DNA from: an uncultured Psychroserpens sp.
GTDB lineage: Bacteria; Bacteroidota; Bacteroidia; Flavobacteriales; Flavobacteriaceae
Length of the DNA stretch: 64,000 nucleotides
Assembly: GCA_947489585.1 (NCBI GenBank)
Contig: CANLEE010000001.1
Coordinates: 552,946-616,945, forward strand
Reading direction: 5' to 3'
Shown: piece by piece, positions 61,312 through 64,000 of the stretch
Layout: the number at the start of each line of letters is the position of its first letter
Position numbering within the stretch: position 1 is the stretch's first letter
The notes under the pieces: model-generated
What the model saw: the letters and a program-made list of their open reading frames with translations, nothing else
What the model was told of the DNA's origin: nothing
The model's database searches: none
Made by a program: the position numbers and the translations under genes

Positions 61312-62040
61312 TTAGTCTCTAGACATAAAAATTTGTAATACATACCAGAATAGTAACATCAATGATGCAAACAATCCTAATGATGCTGGAATATAGTCAT
61401 CTTCTGAATACTTGTGTATCAAATTAGAGGTTTGATATAAAATTGAACCACCTGCTAATAAACACATGCCTACAGAAAACCACAATCCAAGGTTAAACCC
61501 AAAAAGTGATCCAGCAACGATTAATCCTAATGCAATAAAGAATGCAATCGTTAATCCTGTTCTCATAAATGAGAAATCTTTTTTAGTAACAAACACTATT
61601 GCTGATAATCCAGTAAATAAAGACAAGGTTACAATCGCAGCTTGATTTAGTATTTCTGGCCCAGACTCCATATAAAATGCAGCAATGTAAATCATTGGAA
61701 CAAAAATAAATGCCTGAGCAAAAATGTAAAGTCCATAAGCCAAATACTGCTTCGTTTTATCTTGTGTTTTCATTGTCATTTTTTCTGCATAAGTCGTAAC
61801 AAGCATAAAACCACCAAGCATTAATAGCCATCGCATCCCTTGCGTCATCGATAATGCAAATTCCACAATCATGTCGCTTTGTAATAGTAGCCACTCAAAT
61901 AAAATGAATACCAAAACGCCACCTGCAACATGTGCGTAGGTTTTTTTATAGAAGGCAACACGATCTACATCAGATATTTGACTTATTAATAGCTTGCCTC
62001 CTTCAAAATTTTCTAAAGGACTTTGGTTTGAATTTTCCAT
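61312..62040 (-). CDS. Bax inhibitor-1/YccA family membrane protein
   Basis: A 242-residue protein with seven helices. The order of helices and the late A-G-G-S-I-L-Y-Q-T-S-N segment match the BI-1/TMBIM family, which forms calcium- or pH-gated leaks in bacteria. A typical N-terminal cytoplasmic tail of 30 residues precedes the first helix. It is a single gene. Confidence 0.9.
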   Translation of the reverse strand: MENSNQSPLENFEGGKLLISQISDVDRVAFYKKTYAHVAGGVLVFILFEWLLLQSDMIVEFALSMTQGMRWLLMLGGFMLVTTYAEKMTMKTQDKTKQYLAYGLYIFAQAFIFVPMIYIAAFYMESGPEILNQAAIVTLSLFTGLSAIVFVTKKDFSFMRTGLTIAFFIALGLIVAGSLFGFNLGLWFSVGMCLLAGGSILYQTSNLIHKYSEDDYIPASLGLFASLMLLFWYVLQIFMSRD

Positions 62041-62224
62041 AGATTTTAAGTTAAGTTATAATGCTAAAATAGTAAAATAGAACCTTGGGTGACAACGATT
62101 TAAATAAAATTTACTACTTTACCGCTAAGTTTCTTTGCCCCAAAGCATTAGAAAAACCCAAATCAATTTTAAAAACGGTTACAGCAAAAACTGTAATTCC
62201 TTTTAGAATATAATCTAATACAGT

Positions 62225-62743
62225 ATGAAAAACCTACAATTCATTTTTATTTTAGCGTTGTCTATAATGATGTTATCATGTGATAAAGACGACAGCAATG
62301 ACAATCCTCCTCTTGAAGGAACCGAATTTCAAGCAACAATTAATGGAGGGACCTTTTCTAATTATTCATTTATCATAGGAGTTTACGAAATCACCAAAGG
62401 CACCAATGGAAATACCTTAAGTATTGATATTGGAGATGTAAACGGTGAACAGATTACTCTATTTTTAAATGGCACTGATGGCTTTAATAGCGGCACAGTT
62501 AAACAAATGGGAAATATCGATTCAAATAACTTTGTTACTTATGCATTAATTAGACAACAAGAACCAGAAATATCTTATTTTTCATCGGTAGGCACTGTCA
62601 CTATTACGAAAAATATCGCTCATCCTTCAGAAGTTGGACGTCGCTTAATTTCAGGGAGTTTTAACATTACAGCCGCTTCAATTGATGATAGCAATGAATT
62701 ATCATTAACTGGATCATTCACAGAATTAGAGTATACTGAATAA
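62225..62743 (+). CDS. lipoprotein, DUF6252-like
   Basis: A 172-residue lipoprotein with lipobox M-L-S-C at Cys19. An acidic linker (D-K-D-D-S-N-D-N) is followed by a beta-rich domain (E-F-Q-A-T-I-N-G-G-T-F). It is related in style to the lipoprotein at 23829. Function unknown. The terminator at 62805 follows. Confidence 0.75.
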   Translation: MKNLQFIFILALSIMMLSCDKDDSNDNPPLEGTEFQATINGGTFSNYSFIIGVYEITKGTNGNTLSIDIGDVNGEQITLFLNGTDGFNSGTVKQMGNIDSNNFVTYALIRQQEPEISYFSSVGTVTITKNIAHPSEVGRRLISGSFNITAASIDDSNELSLTGSFTELEYTE

Positions 62744-62804
62744 ATTTTAAGATATCAAGGTGGCTTGCAAATGACACACCTATTAACACATTTAACCAAT
62801 AAAA

Positions 62805-62840
62805 AAACCTTATAGCCATATTAATATGGCTATAAGGTTT
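62805..62840. terminator. bidirectional terminator
   Basis: A perfect 36-bp palindrome with arms beginning AAACCTTATAGCCATATT, flanked by A-run and T-run. It separates two convergent genes. Confidence 0.9.
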
Positions 62841-62861
62841 TATCTATTTTAAAATATCACT

Positions 62862-63566
62862 TTAATCGCGTCCTCCAAATACTTGAAGTCCCCAATATAA
62901 AAGTGATGCCAAAGCGCCAATCGCAGCAACTAAATAAGTTCTAGCCGCCCATTTCAAGGCATCTTCTGAACCTTTGTATTCTTCAGGAGTAACCATATTC
63001 TTGTTCTTTAACCAAGCCAATGCCCTATTACTTGCGTCATATTCTACAGGTAGTGTGATAAAACTAAACAACGTGGCAAATCCCATAAATACTAATCCAG
63101 CTACAGCAACCCAATACCCTAAACCAATACCAGCTGCAGCACCGAGAATTAAACCTCCAATGACTAACCATTGAGACATTCCAGACGTGACACTTACTAT
63201 TGGTACTAAAGCCGAACGCATCCCTAAAGCGCTATACGCTTGTGCATGTTGAACTGCGTGACCTACTTCATGAGCTGCCACTGCAGCTGCTGCTGCATTA
63301 CGCTGATTATACACAGCTTCACTTAAATTTACGGTTTTATTTTTTGGATTGTAATGATCTGTTAACTGACCAGCAACAGAAATCACTTCTACATCAAAAA
63401 TACCATTATCAGCAAGCATTTTTTCGGCGATTTCTCTTCCGCTCATGCCATTGCGTAATTGTACCTTAGAGTACTGAGCAAATTTTCGTTTTAATTGACT
63501 ACTTACTAACCAACTCACCAAAGCTATGGCGCCAATTAATACGTAGTATCCCATCATTCCATTCAT
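62862..63566 (-). CDS. zinc metallopeptidase, YugP type
   Basis: A 234-residue membrane peptidase. An N-terminal helix, the zinc motif H-E-V-G-H at residues 99-103 and two or three C-terminal helices are visible. The family (YugP/DUF2268-type, neutral zinc metallopeptidase) is common in Bacteroidetes; its substrates are unknown. Start choice among three nearby ATGs is uncertain; the first (MNGMMGYY) is used. Confidence 0.87.
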   Translation of the reverse strand: MNGMMGYYVLIGAIALVSWLVSSQLKRKFAQYSKVQLRNGMSGREIAEKMLADNGIFDVEVISVAGQLTDHYNPKNKTVNLSEAVYNQRNAAAAAVAAHEVGHAVQHAQAYSALGMRSALVPIVSVTSGMSQWLVIGGLILGAAAGIGLGYWVAVAGLVFMGFATLFSFITLPVEYDASNRALAWLKNKNMVTPEEYKGSEDALKWAARTYLVAAIGALASLLYWGLQVFGGRD

Positions 63567-63640
63567 AATTTTTAAATTAAAATTGTTACGATATGAATAT
63601 CAAAAAGTGAGCCAATATGTAGATAGGAAATTTTGTCAGG

Positions 63641-63994
63641 TTAGGGTTTCAAAAGCACAACTTTGGCTACGACACCATCTTCAAAAATGACAAGAAGGTG
63701 TTCCTCCTTAGATTTAGAAAAACTTGGGCCTTTACCTAATCTGTAGCTGATATTGTGTCTTCCTTTAAGATTCGATGCATCAGGTTGTCCTAAGATTGAA
63801 ATAACATCTGGTTGGGTTTTACCAATAAGTAACTTACTATCAATAAGATCATCTGCTATTTTGTAGCGAATTGATGGACTATCATTCCAAGCCGATTGTT
63901 CAAACCGCTCTTCTATAGCCCAAATTAGTAACGAACTAATAATAGCAGCTACAAAAAAGAATAGCAGTACTTTATCAAGCTTTTTAACGGTCAA
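63641..63994 (-). CDS. small membrane-anchored protein with SmpA/BamE-like motif, possibly truncated at window edge
   Basis: A 117-residue frame. A helix (residues 9-26) is followed by a domain with L-L-I-G-K-T-Q-P-D-V-I-S-I-L-G-Q-P-D, the G-x-T-x-x-D-V-x-x-x-L-G-x-P pattern of BamE/SmpA-like folds. It has only a TTG as start near the window edge (63994), and the frame stays open to 64000, so the true start may lie outside the window. Function unknown. Confidence 0.6.
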   Translation of the reverse strand: MTVKKLDKVLLFFFVAAIISSLLIWAIEERFEQSAWNDSPSIRYKIADDLIDSKLLIGKTQPDVISILGQPDASNLKGRHNISYRLGKGPSFSKSKEEHLLVIFEDGVVAKVVLLKP

Positions 63995-64000
63995 CAGATT

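Noticed and set aside
1..64000. CRISPR array or insertion sequence with transposase
   Set aside because: No regularly spaced repeats and no transposase gene were found.

Overview
The window is about 64 kb of AT-rich DNA from a marine-type Flavobacteriaceae (Bacteroidota). The evidence is consistent: sigma-A promoters of the Bacteroidetes form (-7 TAnnTTTG), secreted proteins with type IX secretion (T9SS) sorting tails, lineage-typical families (HYC_CC_PP, DUF4271 next to hemD, DUF4296, DUF6252-like lipoproteins), a DnaE carrying an N-terminal exonuclease domain, and an S16 protein with a long charged tail. The genus cannot be fixed from the sequence alone.

Region 1 (1 to about 15.5 kb) is accessory DNA. 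A serine recombinase lies on the left. A seven-gene copper/silver efflux operon on the + strand follows (HYC_CC_PP protein, CusA-type RND pump, TolC-type channel, two metal-binding small proteins, PepSY protein, CusB-type adaptor). Then comes a minus-strand block of mobile-element genes: terminase-small-subunit-like HTH protein, DUF488-like protein, phage/plasmid-type replication protein, excisionase-like HTH protein, a protein of unknown function, and a tyrosine integrase. The integrase ends about 170 bp from the 3' end of a tRNA-Asp gene, the usual layout of an element integrated into a tRNA. No second copy of the tRNA 3' end is visible, so the left end is probably outside the window.

Region 2 (15.5 to 64 kb) is chromosomal backbone with short operons. 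DUF58, ClpP and thioredoxin genes come first, then an SRPBCC-ArsR-SRPBCC operon with two identical palindromic operators. Next are dnaE, rpsP-rimM-trmN6, an arginine-type deiminase with an amino-acid permease, a Rieske oxygenase, and glutaryl-CoA dehydrogenase with a LacI-type palindrome inside its promoter. An iron-sulfur/redox group follows (mrp, nifU, ferredoxin reductase, ferredoxin) behind a PerR/Fur-like box. After that come trmB, a PhoR/PhoB-like pair, two T9SS cargo genes with shared tails and terminators, tyrS, pyrC, hemD, pckA, and a saccharopine dehydrogenase-Lrp pair. The last stretch holds two tandem T9SS cargo paralogues, a tail-collar protein, a membrane protein-kinase-LuxR regulator operon, a Bax inhibitor-1 protein and a zinc metallopeptidase.

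Functionally, region 1 would pump Cu(I)/Ag(I) from periplasm to outside, with several CxxC and CPMH-type modules passing the metal, and could spread by integration at tRNA-Asp. In the backbone, the most informative signals are regulatory: paired ArsR operators spaced 42 bp apart, a 7-1-7 PerR/Fur box at the mrp promoter, a LacI-type palindrome at gcdH, and several start codons lying only 4 to 9 bases after the -7 box, which suggests leaderless mRNAs. All functional calls rest on reading motifs and gene order; no database search was run.
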